Shown in pieces: positions 50,906-60,185 of a stretch of DNA of 64,000 bases; within the stretch, counting starts at the first letter, position 1, and every line of letters starts with the position of its first letter. Both the position numbers and the translations under genes were made by a program. A model generated the notes under the pieces. It was not told the DNA's origin. It saw nothing but the letters and a program-made list of their open reading frames with translations, and made no database searches. The stretch is from Leishmania mexicana MHOM/GT/2001/U1103 (taxonomy: Eukaryota; Euglenozoa; Kinetoplastea; Trypanosomatida; Trypanosomatidae). The stretch lies in assembly GCF_000234665.1 (NCBI RefSeq), contig NC_018332.1, positions 801,755 to 865,754 of the forward strand. The letters are read 5' to 3'.

Positions 50906-53407
50906 ATGAACATAGTATGCTACCTCATATTTGTATGCGGGACGCTGCAGCGTGGCGAGAACAACTACCCGTACTGGCTGGCCGATGAGGCCGAGGCCGT
51001 CTTCGTGGCCCGTGCTCGCACCGTTAGCCGTTACCCCTTCTTCGTGAACCTTCTCCCCGACCACCCCGAGTGCTTGCCATGTGTGCTGGACCTCCCTGAC
51101 TGTAACGTGCCGGGATGCGCGCAGGTCGAGGGTGAAGTCTTTTCCGTCTCGGCGAAGATGAAGGCGTGGCTTGATGTACTGGAGGACATCTCCGGCGGGA
51201 CGCACGTGTCTGTGCCCACGCTGGTGGAGGTGTGCGAGGCACCGAGCGCGTCATTTCGGGCCCGCGGCGGAACCACCGCGGCGTCCCTCACGTGGCCAGC
51301 GGCGGTGGACGGGGAGGCGGTGACCGTGGAGGCTGCCTTGTACTTCCGCGCCAAGGGGTACCCGGACGACTGGTCATCACCGACTCCCCGCAGCAGCTCC
51401 CGCCTTATTTCAAAGTTCTCAGCTTCCAGCATGTTGCGCCTTTATGGCGACCGCTTCAACGGGGGCGTACCGGCGCATCTCAGGGAGGACGGGAATTGGG
51501 CCAAGGCAACGGCCATGCAGACGGAGCTGAATGCGCTGCCTGAGGCGCACTGGCCGCCGTCTACCATTGCCTACCACGCTGCCGCCGCGAAGGCCCGCGT
51601 GGCTCAGCCGGCTGAGGGGGACACGAGTACCACCCCGCCGCCCATTCCGTGCTACGGCGCCCCACTTTTTCCCAAACCGATGATTCTCTTCATCATCGAC
51701 GGTATCGGCGACAATACGTACTGTGAGCTCGGCGGGCGCACACCGCTGGAGGTGGTGGCGGGGGTGCCGGCTGTGTCGCAGTGTGCGCCTTCTCCTGCCA
51801 CCAAGGCTCCAACAGCGCAATCGTTGAGTGTGATGGAGGGGGTGCTCGCAGACAGTGCCAATGCTGCGTTGCGCGAGACGCTCAACGAGCATGTTACCTC
51901 TGGCATCAATATTGTGAGCCGGTACGGTGTTAGCGGCCTCATGGATCCCTACATGGCCGGCAAAAGCTGCGGCAGCGACACGGCCCACCTCAGCATATTC
52001 GGGTACTCCCCCACCATGTACTATCGTGGCCGTGGCGCCTACGAGGCACTCGGGGCGGGGCTGGAGCTGGAGGAGGAAGACGTCGCCTTCAAGTGCAACT
52101 TCGCTACCTTCGCAGACCGAACGGAGGAGCTGTATGACGACGAGGACCCCGCACTGGAGGCGACGGCCTTGTCGTCGACGTCTTTGGCAGACCAGTATGT
52201 TACCCATCGCCGGTGTGACCGCGACTTCACGGTCGAGGGCCCGGCGCTCTGCAACGACCTCAACGGTACGACGGTGGCTGCTGATCTGCATGACATCCCG
52301 TTCGACTACCCCCACACCATTAAGATGCAGTACGCTACGGAGCACCGCTGTGGGATAGCGCTAAGCGGGGCACGGCGAGTCGTGCGCGCGGATGGGTCGA
52401 CGGAGTTGCTCGGCATGCTGTCGGACAAGATCACCGGTACAGATCCACTCATGGACGGGCGACTGCTTCTGCGCTGCAAGCCAACGGTGGGAAAGGGCCA
52501 CCCCGAGTACGCCGCTGCCGTCTACACGTGCCGCCTTGTGGAGGCTGCCTCAGCTGCCTTGACACGCAGGCTCAAGGTGCACCCGGTGAACGAAGCTAGG
52601 CGCCAACACAACCGCACCGTCGCTGCGAGACTCGCGAATGAATCAGCTCTGGGAGGATCAGAGACCATGGCGCGCAAGAACTTGGCCAATCTCCTCCTGT
52701 TCCGCGGCGCTGCCAAGAAGGGGTGGGTGCCGACGTTCGCGGTGCGCCACGGCCTTCACGGACTGATCCTAGCCCCGACCTGCATTATCAAAGGTCTGGG
52801 CATCTGCTGCGGGCTGCGCGGTGAAGTTTGCCGCGCGTGCGACCCCACCGGGCAAGAGTCTCTCCGTGGCGCCACAGGTGACTATCAATCGGATCTCATG
52901 GTCAAGGTGAGGGCCGCGCTGCACGCGCTGCGAATCGAGTGCCCGTCATCGCACGAGGCCGCGGTGACTGCTGCTGTGCAGTCGAAGGCTACGACACCGC
53001 AACAGGCGGGACGCATAATAGATCCGCACTACAACTTTGTAGTGGTGCACGTCAAGGGCGTCGACAACGCCGGGCACGACAGGTGTCTGCAGCTCAAGCT
53101 GGAGATGCTTCGGCGGTCTGGGCTGGCAATGGAGGCGCTGTGGAGGGAGCTGCCTGCGGGGGCTACTATGGCCGTCATCGCGGATCATTCCACTCCGCTG
53201 GGAATCGGTGACCACTGCTGCGAGCCGGTGCCGGTTTCGGTGGCAGTGAAGCGGACAACCTCTGAGGGTGCGCTGTCCGCGTGCCCTACCGACGGCGTCG
53301 AGTACTACAGCGAGGTGAAGGCCGCGTCTGGCGGTTTGGGACGTTTCCGCGGCGAAGAGCTGATCCCTCTCATGAAGCGCGTGCACCATCACTATCACTA
53401 CGTCTGA
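50906..53407 (+). CDS. Fusion of gamma-glutamylamine cyclotransferase-like domain and archaeal-type phosphoglycerate mutase
   Basis: 833 residues in two parts. Residues 1 to about 120 form an AIG2/GGACT-like domain: FVCGTLQRGENN matches the YGTL substrate loop, SRYPFFV and EGEVFSV follow, and WLDVLED holds the expected catalytic glutamate. From about 255 on lies an ApgM-type cofactor-independent phosphoglycerate mutase of the alkaline-phosphatase superfamily. It has ILFIIDGIGD, GRTPLE, GSDTAHLSIFGY (about 354-365), YYRGRGAYEALGAG, NFATF, GVDNAGHD (about 716-723) and ADHST near 758, so metal ligands and the nucleophilic serine are present. ApgM enzymes interconvert 3- and 2-phosphoglycerate. 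The GGACT part would release 5-oxoproline from gamma-glutamyl-epsilon-lysine. How the two relate is unknown. Confidence 0.88.
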   Translation: MNIVCYLIFVCGTLQRGENNYPYWLADEAEAVFVARARTVSRYPFFVNLLPDHPECLPCVLDLPDCNVPGCAQVEGEVFSVSAKMKAWLDVLEDISGGTHVSVPTLVEVCEAPSASFRARGGTTAASLTWPAAVDGEAVTVEAALYFRAKGYPDDWSSPTPRSSSRLISKFSASSMLRLYGDRFNGGVPAHLREDGNWAKATAMQTELNALPEAHWPPSTIAYHAAAAKARVAQPAEGDTSTTPPPIPCYGAPLFPKPMILFIIDGIGDNTYCELGGRTPLEVVAGVPAVSQCAPSPATKAPTAQSLSVMEGVLADSANAALRETLNEHVTSGINIVSRYGVSGLMDPYMAGKSCGSDTAHLSIFGYSPTMYYRGRGAYEALGAGLELEEEDVAFKCNFATFADRTEELYDDEDPALEATALSSTSLADQYVTHRRCDRDFTVEGPALCNDLNGTTVAADLHDIPFDYPHTIKMQYATEHRCGIALSGARRVVRADGSTELLGMLSDKITGTDPLMDGRLLLRCKPTVGKGHPEYAAAVYTCRLVEAASAALTRRLKVHPVNEARRQHNRTVAARLANESALGGSETMARKNLANLLLFRGAAKKGWVPTFAVRHGLHGLILAPTCIIKGLGICCGLRGEVCRACDPTGQESLRGATGDYQSDLMVKVRAALHALRIECPSSHEAAVTAAVQSKATTPQQAGRIIDPHYNFVVVHVKGVDNAGHDRCLQLKLEMLRRSGLAMEALWRELPAGATMAVIADHSTPLGIGDHCCEPVPVSVAVKRTTSEGALSACPTDGVEYYSEVKAASGGLGRFRGEELIPLMKRVHHHYHYV

Positions 53408-55026
53408 TGCACCACGGACCGACATAGAGAGCCGTGAAAGTGAGGAACGCCGCGCGTGGCTGTTCGGCACCGGCGAACAGGATCTATTCTGGTCTCTCCG
53501 TTGGTCTGTCTGTGTGTGCGTCTAGGTGTGTATGAGCGGGGTCTGCGTTTCGCTCTCTCGTTATCTGCCGTCTGCTGAGTGCTGTTGCGATGCCTACGAG
53601 ATGTGTGGGTGTGGCCAAGAGTGGCTGCTGCTGTGGTGCTGCATCATCTCCACTACGCTCATCATTCGTGTGTGTGTGTTAAGCATTGCATGCACAATCG
53701 ACCAGACAAGCACGTGAAACACCCACAACATACACTCACTCACGCTAGTGACAGCCGGTTGCACTGGACACTGTTGCGGGACTCCACGTCATGTCTGGTT
53801 ACCCTCTCCTCCTCTTCGTCCCTCCGCCCTCTGCACTGTCGTCGTCATGACTGAAGGTGCGGTATAAGGCGAGTCTGGGAGTGCGATCCCGTCGAGGATG
53901 ACGTGGTGGGGGATGGGGACGGAGTAGGTCGTCCTTCTCCCTCGTGCGTCTCTCCTTCTTGCTCTTCGCTTTCCGACCCTCCCACTTCTGCTCCCCTCAT
54001 CTCTCCTCTGCTCTATTTGGCGCCTCCATGTGCGCGCGTCATCGGCGGCGAACATCAGCAGTCTTCGTTGCGCAAGCAGCCGTCGCCCAAGGCGAAGCTT
54101 GCCGTTACCATTTCCTGGGCCCACAACCCCTCCGCCCCCACTTGCCATCTCTCGACTCTCTTGTGCTACCCTTCACTCATTCTTTCTATTATTATTGTTT
54201 CGCCCTCTCTTCTGCTGCTGCTGCTGACATCAGGTTACACGGCGACACCAGTCGCAGGCACACGCAGATACACGCCAAGCGTACTCACGGTCGTGCTGTA
54301 ACCTCCCATAAACAGGCGGAGTTCTGTGTCTTTCTGCGTGTTTCCGGGGCCATTGTGCGGTGTCGCTGCGCATTGTCCCCCACCCCTCCTCTGCCCACCC
54401 TCGCTAATTCCCTCGCACATCGTTTTCCCCTCTCGTTCTGCTTGCCACGCGACTCCCCATTATTGCTGTGTTATTAAGATATATACGCCTTATCTTCGCA
54501 CTTCTCTGTGGCCGTGCTGACGTCGCTTCTCGTGTGTGCACCGTCCTCACCTTCCCTCTCTCCTCTTTCTGGCTTACACCCTTTTTCATTGGGCAATCAC
54601 AGCCATCGTCTTGGCTAGCTGTTTGCGGTGCTCCGGGGAGTCTGGCTTTCTTCACGCGGACTTGTCCCCGCCTGCGGCATCGTCGTTGACGCATTCGCTC
54701 TTCCCTCCGGTCTTGTTTCTTCAAAGGTGGCGTCGCGTACCGACATTCCTCCTCGTCCGCACGACGCTTGCACTGCCAGTGCGGACACCCACCTGCCTCA
54801 TCCCATCGCCAATGTAAGCACGTTAGCCGGTCAGTCATACAGAAAGGCTGCGCCGTCGCTTGCACCCGCGCAACTTGCTTCTCCGTTGTCGGCTCCTACC
54901 CTGAATGATGGCGTAGTGGCAGGGCAGGTCACGAGTGCAGTCGATGGCAGGAAAGCACTTCACGGGGTCGCCCGCAACGGCTCTCATGCCCAACCTCCAC
55001 AACCCCCTTCATCTTCCTCCCCTGGC
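53408..55026. other. Intergenic region and leader of the CABLES-like gene
   Basis: No gene is seen. A pyrimidine run at 54690-54722 with AG at 54725-54726 suggests a 5' leader of about 300 bases. That leader contains two minimal upstream ORFs (ATG-TAA near 54812 and ATG-ATG-GCG-TAG near 54905). Confidence 0.55.
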
Positions 55027-57792
55027 ATGACCTCGGGCTGCAAAAATGGTTTAGGTGGCGGCAGTGGGGTGAAGCCGCGCTTGGTTGGAAAGGTCTCAGG
55101 TGTGCAGCGGGCGACGGCGTTCCTCAGCGCTATCAACCCGACGGAGCTGCACCCCCACCCTCTGCGCGGTGGCGCTCGATCCAGCACCAAGAATGGCAGC
55201 GGCAGCGACATTAGCTCCAGCTCCAATCCCGACAGCCTTGGCGGCAGTTTCAACAAGGCCGAGACGAGAGAGGAAAGAGCAGTCCTGGAGGGAATGTCGC
55301 GTGCGCTGGGTACCGGTGCCGATGGGTGCAATACTCTGCGCAATTTCACGATACGCGTTCCGAGCTCCAGTGGTCTTGAAGGACCGGCTAACACGCACGT
55401 CGGCGGCTTCGCTAGCGCTGCCACACAACAAAGTATTTCTGCACCGACGGTCGCTACCAACACAAGCAGCAGTGATCCCAACGCCACAGCGGCTACAGAT
55501 GCCATTGCCGCCGGTTGCCCTCATTTCTCCAGTCCAATCCCTCGTGTGCCAGTCGGCAAGGCCGTCTCTCAGCTCACGCCGCAGCAGCTCCAGCACCGAC
55601 GCCGCCAATCCTTCGCTGCTGACTTTTCTCTTCGATACCGGCGGCAGGAGAACTTCCTCAAGTCGCTAGGCACTAGCATGAAGCCTGTCAAGCGGCATCG
55701 TCGTCACAGCAGCAGCAGCAGCAGCAGCAGCTCTTCTTCCTCCAGCCGCAGCCGCAGTGAGATTCAGCGCAGTGCGGCCTCGCCGGTGAACACCAGTGGC
55801 GTCACTGCGGCTGGCGGTCTTGGCGCGGGTGCTGGTGGCGCTCGGCAGGATGCCGGGGCATCCGCTGCGAACGTTGGCAACAACGCCGCTGGTGGAGACA
55901 TTTCCGGCACCGCGTTAAGCGGTGGCGCCAGCGGGGAGTCGAATCTGCTGCCGTCGCAGGGGCACCGGCACCGCGTCAGCTGCAACAGCGGGGGCAAGCC
56001 CCCACTGCAGGTCCACGAGCTTGTGAAGAGGGAGGGCCAGAGGGTGCGGCTGCGGTGGATTTACGGTGATGTTCAGCAGCGCCGCTCGTCCTCGTCGTCG
56101 TCTTCGTCCTCTTCGAGCAGCCGCTCTTCTGGCTCGCCACAGAGCCGCGGGAAGCGGAGCCCCAAGTATGGCCCAGGCGGCGGCGACGGGGTCGCTGTGG
56201 GAAAAGGGTCACTGGCCGCACATGGCGGAGGTTCAGTTCCTGGCCCCCTCGAGGTGGAGTGGAGTGGAACACCGCAGCACTTGTCCAGCACGAGTCACAC
56301 ACTCGTGCGGTCGTTGTCTTTGACCTCGCCGTCGTCGTCGTCTTCTGGCGGTAGCTCGCGTCGTCACCACACTCGAAACAAGAAGCGGCGACAACGGCAG
56401 TGGTGGGCGCAGTCGGCTGCCACGCCGATGTCGCTCTGCACCATCTTGACAAAGTTCGAGCCACGAGTGACGTCGCTGTGGAAGGAGGACCAAGTGATCC
56501 AGCCGTACCGCGGGGAGTCCAACGCGAGCGGCAGTAGGTCCAGCTCATCCTCCAAACAGCGCTCGTCCTCATCGTCGTCTTCGTCTTCGTCGTCCTCTCT
56601 CTCGCACTCGCAGGGCCTCAACGACGTCGATGGCGAGTATCAAGATTTTGTTGTGAACAGCCAATACCTCGCTGGTAACTACGCCGACCGCCGGCACGTG
56701 GCCGAGATGACCAGCGTGGTCGTTACCTCTAGCTCTTCAGACTCGGGCCTCAGAACGCACTCACCGTACTCGTCATCCTCCTCGAAGACGCGCACCGGTA
56801 GCAGCCCCCACGGCCGTCGTGGCAGCAGCAGCCGTACCCAAAGCCGCTCCTCCTCTTCTTACAGCAGCAGCGGCTCCAGTCGACGCAGCCGCAGCAGCAG
56901 CCGGAGCAGTCGCGGCAGCTCACGCAGCTCCTCCAACGCGCGCCACCGCCGCCGCCACCACAACCGCGGCAAAGGAGGCATCATCAGCGGCGAGGGTGAT
57001 ATTCGAAGCTACCGTAAGGTCCTCGCGCGGCGACAGTACCGCAACAACCCTGCCTTCTCGAACGCGTACTTCGTCGACACGGGCAACATCACCGGTGGCG
57101 AGCGCCGCCGCAAGATGATCTCCCTCCCCTCCTACCGCGTCTCGATGATCTCGTTTGTGGACAAGAAGATCCTGAAGAAGGACCTCAACCACAACTTCCA
57201 TATTCAGCACCCCGAGCTCGAGGTGCGCGACATTAAACTGACGCACCTCCGCAAGATCAAGCACGAGTTGCTGGTCTACGCGCTAGAGGACAACTCCCTG
57301 CTGGATCTGACCACCACGGCGTATGCGTACTGGTACTTTGAGCGACTCGTGGTGCAGGGCATGGTGGGCAAGCACAACCGCAAGGAGATCATGGCGGCAT
57401 GCGTGCTGCTCGCCATCAAGTTCCTGGAAACGGGCGACCTCATGAAGAAGATCGCCTACTTCAAGAACCGGTGGCGCCGCTTTCACAACGTGTCTGGCGT
57501 GCACGTCGGTAATGTCAATGCGATGCTTGGCGGCGGCGGCGGTAAGGGGGTGGAGGAGGATGACGAGGAGGTGGTGCACGTAAATTGGAAGAAGGTGGAG
57601 GAGCAGGAGTTCCCGGTGTACGTCGGGCTCGACTTTACACTGCTGCCCGACGGGGACGGGCAGGTGATCAAGACGCACATTGAACGCCTGCTGCAGCTCA
57701 TCAATGTAACCTCGCAGGAGTACTATAGCAAGAAGTTCGTGTCACCTGCGTACTTGAACCACTACAACTGCTACAGCAACCTCTACTACTAG
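55027..57792 (+). CDS. SR-rich protein with C-terminal CABLES-like cyclin fold
   Basis: 921 residues from the first in-frame ATG. About 700 residues are disordered and Ser/Arg/Gly/Ala-rich, with several poly-Ser and RS-dipeptide blocks. The C-terminal ~190 residues are globular and resemble the conserved C-terminus of CABLES proteins (Cdk5 and Abl enzyme substrates). The matching order is VSMISFVDKKILKKDLNHNF, then LRKIKHEL, then a cyclin-box helix AYWYFERLVVQGMVGKHNRK with ACVLLAIKFLE, and finally the EFPVYVGLDFTLL helix. CABLES links cyclin-dependent kinases to other kinases through this atypical cyclin fold. The RS blocks suggest nuclear speckle or RNA-processing links, or phospho-regulation. 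The frame is open upstream to 54628 without an ATG. Confidence 0.75.
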   Translation: MTSGCKNGLGGGSGVKPRLVGKVSGVQRATAFLSAINPTELHPHPLRGGARSSTKNGSGSDISSSSNPDSLGGSFNKAETREERAVLEGMSRALGTGADGCNTLRNFTIRVPSSSGLEGPANTHVGGFASAATQQSISAPTVATNTSSSDPNATAATDAIAAGCPHFSSPIPRVPVGKAVSQLTPQQLQHRRRQSFAADFSLRYRRQENFLKSLGTSMKPVKRHRRHSSSSSSSSSSSSSRSRSEIQRSAASPVNTSGVTAAGGLGAGAGGARQDAGASAANVGNNAAGGDISGTALSGGASGESNLLPSQGHRHRVSCNSGGKPPLQVHELVKREGQRVRLRWIYGDVQQRRSSSSSSSSSSSSRSSGSPQSRGKRSPKYGPGGGDGVAVGKGSLAAHGGGSVPGPLEVEWSGTPQHLSSTSHTLVRSLSLTSPSSSSSGGSSRRHHTRNKKRRQRQWWAQSAATPMSLCTILTKFEPRVTSLWKEDQVIQPYRGESNASGSRSSSSSKQRSSSSSSSSSSSSLSHSQGLNDVDGEYQDFVVNSQYLAGNYADRRHVAEMTSVVVTSSSSDSGLRTHSPYSSSSSKTRTGSSPHGRRGSSSRTQSRSSSSYSSSGSSRRSRSSSRSSRGSSRSSSNARHRRRHHNRGKGGIISGEGDIRSYRKVLARRQYRNNPAFSNAYFVDTGNITGGERRRKMISLPSYRVSMISFVDKKILKKDLNHNFHIQHPELEVRDIKLTHLRKIKHELLVYALEDNSLLDLTTTAYAYWYFERLVVQGMVGKHNRKEIMAACVLLAIKFLETGDLMKKIAYFKNRWRRFHNVSGVHVGNVNAMLGGGGGKGVEEDDEEVVHVNWKKVEEQEFPVYVGLDFTLLPDGDGQVIKTHIERLLQLINVTSQEYYSKKFVSPAYLNHYNCYSNLYY

Positions 57793-59063
57793 CACACGCG
57801 TGATGTGCGCCTTGCAGGAACGCCTCTTCATGCCAGTTGTTGGTCGTCATGTAATGACGAGTGCGTGTGTCTGCGCGCTGCGTGGCTGTGGTGTTGCATG
57901 CGGGAAGGAGCGGAATACGCCTCCGACTCCCCATCCCCCTTTTTTTGCTGTCTCCCTCCCTGTGCCTCTCTCTCTCTTCATCTACATATTATGTGTGTGC
58001 GTGTGTGTGTGGATGTCTCTGTGTGCGCATGCGTGTGGGTGGGTATATATTATGTGTGTGTGTGCGTATGTGTGGCGACGTATGTATATGTGCATCCTTT
58101 CTCTCTCTTTATTTTTTTTCCTTGTGTAAGGCTCGAGTAGGAAGGTGGCGTCCCACCATGCCGCTCGCGGACGATCCTCCTCTACTCCTGCGCCTCTCCG
58201 CTCTCCACCCACGGACCCTTCTCTCCTTCGCCTCTCAGCCTTTTCGCCCGTCCATGTGTGCGGCTTTCGTGTGCTGCAGTTGCATCATGCATCCACGCAA
58301 CGCACTTCCTCACACGCGCCCATAGGTGAGGGGGCGGGGGGGGCGCCAGCGATGTTTGTGATAAGCGATACAGCGAGAGATGGTTGAAGAAGCGAACGCC
58401 GGGGCTTCTGTTGCGGCCGTGAGTGGCAGCGAGGGCTGTGCTGTATTTTGCCCTCGCTCCCCTCGCTCTGTCCGCCCTGCGGTATTCTCGAGGAAAGGGG
58501 TGGAAAGCAGCTGGCATAGGTGATTGCTCATAGTGAAGTAAGGGAACGATAGACAGGCAAGCAACAACCCATGCCATTGCGATGGCGCTTCTCCTCACGC
58601 TTGTTTGGGGAGGCGCATCCCCCCTCCCCCACCTCGCAGGAGGGTGGGGCCGAAGAGGGGAACTCGGCAGGGGGGGGAAGGCGGTGCGTGTGTGCGTGCT
58701 GAATCATCTCCTTCCCTCCTTATTCTGCGGCAGTGCCGCCGTACACTGCCCACTCGCCTGTGCGTATCTGCGCGTGTCTGTGAAGTCGCCCTTGTGCCGT
58801 GCGCTATTGGTTCACGCTGCTCGCTTTGTTATCCTCCCCCTTTCTCTGGGTCTCATCGACGACGTCATGCTTGTGCCGACACTCTCTTCTCCACCTCTGC
58901 TGCATGCGTCTGACTCTCCTCCCTCTCCTTGGACTGGATTGCCAGTAGTGACGTTCGAATAGCGAGATCGGCGCCACGCCTACTTTCACTACACTCCATC
59001 ATCACATCACTGCACCTTCCCGCCACGGCGGGGAACGTTTGACACGGATAGCGCTGCCAACTC
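57793..59063. other. Intergenic region before the HD phosphohydrolase gene
   Basis: No gene is seen. It has (GT)n at 57991-58015 and 58050-58072, a G-run near 58670 and a pyrimidine-rich run at 58880-58935 with AG at 58944-58945. Confidence 0.6.
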
Positions 59064-60185
59064 ATGTCCGCTGAGCAGCCGACGAGTGAGCGAATCCCGC
59101 TGGTTCGACGCGCGTGGGAGCGGTGTGTAGCGCGTCTTCTTCCCTTCTCGCTTACTGGCACACCGACGGTGTCGTCGCGAAGCCTTCGTGATGTGTCGGA
59201 GGCGCACTTCCGCCGCTTTGTCTACGACCGCTACACGGAGCCGCAGCGGCACTACCACACCCTCGAGCATCTGGAGGAGATGCTGGGGCAGCTCGTCGCC
59301 TACGAAGCAGAGCACGGGTGGCACGGCGCGTACATACCAGCAATGATAGAGGATCCAGTCTCGTCGGCTCCGCCGTCGAAGCTCTTGACAGGCGCGGACA
59401 GAGTAGCGCACGAGTGGACTGGTACGGTGCTGCTTCTGTCGGTTCTCTTTCACGACGTTGTCTACGATCCAACCCGCGGCGACAACGAAGAAGCAAGTGC
59501 GGCGGTCGCCGCAGAGTTCCTCCAGACAATGCAGCGTGAGAGCGAGGTCGCCAGCAGCTCTGCATCGGCAGCAGCAGCAGCGGCGGCGGGGAGTGCTGCT
59601 GCACCGATCAGCGTGGCCGGCGCGTCTGCTCTGCCTTCGGCGAGTGGTGCCACGTGCGCTGAGGACGATGGGAGTCAGCAGCACCCTCCTCCCTACTCGT
59701 CTGCACCGCCGCTTCTCTGGGTCGACGCACCGGCGATGGAGTTTGTGCGCAACTCTACGACAACGTACATACTGAAGACGAAGGAGCACCTCTCGGTTGA
59801 GCCGAAGCAGCCGTTGCACCTGCCAGCCTCTCCCGCAGAGGCTTCCACGTCAGCAGAGCGGGGGGTAGTGAGTGCTGTCGTGCAGCAGAGCCGCGACGAC
59901 CCGCTGCATGTGTTTCTGGATCTGGACTTGGCTATTCTCGGACACCCGGATGGTGACACGTATCGCCACCGCTACGCCGACAATATCCAGCGCGAGTACA
60001 GCCACTATCCCCGCGCCGACTTCTTGAAGGGACGTGCTGGCTTCCTGAACGGCTTTGCGCAACACCCGCAGTGGTACAAGACGCCGTACTTCTTCTATCG
60101 ACTTGAGGCGCACGCGCGACGCAACGCAGCGCAGGAGGTGAAGGCGTTGACCGCGGAGCTGGCAGATGTGCAGGCGTCATCCTGA
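59064..60185 (+). CDS. HD-domain metal-dependent phosphohydrolase with low-complexity insert
   Basis: 373 residues. The order is RHYHTLEHL at 62-70, LFHDVVYDP (His130-Asp131, the HD pair), DNEEASA at 140-146, then STTTYILKTKEH, LDLDLAILG and YADNIQREY. This is the pattern of the predicted HD-superfamily hydrolases that bacteria encode as ~200-residue proteins. The extra length is mostly an Ala/Ser/Pro-rich insert at about 155-220 and a shorter one near 255-275. Metal-binding residues are kept, so it is probably an active phosphohydrolase, substrate unknown. The ATG is the first in frame after the likely acceptor at 58944-58945. Confidence 0.85.
   Translation: MSAEQPTSERIPLVRRAWERCVARLLPFSLTGTPTVSSRSLRDVSEAHFRRFVYDRYTEPQRHYHTLEHLEEMLGQLVAYEAEHGWHGAYIPAMIEDPVSSAPPSKLLTGADRVAHEWTGTVLLLSVLFHDVVYDPTRGDNEEASAAVAAEFLQTMQRESEVASSSASAAAAAAAGSAAAPISVAGASALPSASGATCAEDDGSQQHPPPYSSAPPLLWVDAPAMEFVRNSTTTYILKTKEHLSVEPKQPLHLPASPAEASTSAERGVVSAVVQQSRDDPLHVFLDLDLAILGHPDGDTYRHRYADNIQREYSHYPRADFLKGRAGFLNGFAQHPQWYKTPYFFYRLEAHARRNAAQEVKALTAELADVQASS

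Noticed and set aside
54628..55026. N-terminal extension of the CABLES-like protein by 133 codons
   Set aside because: The open frame has no ATG before 55027, and it spans the likely splice acceptor and pyrimidine tract.
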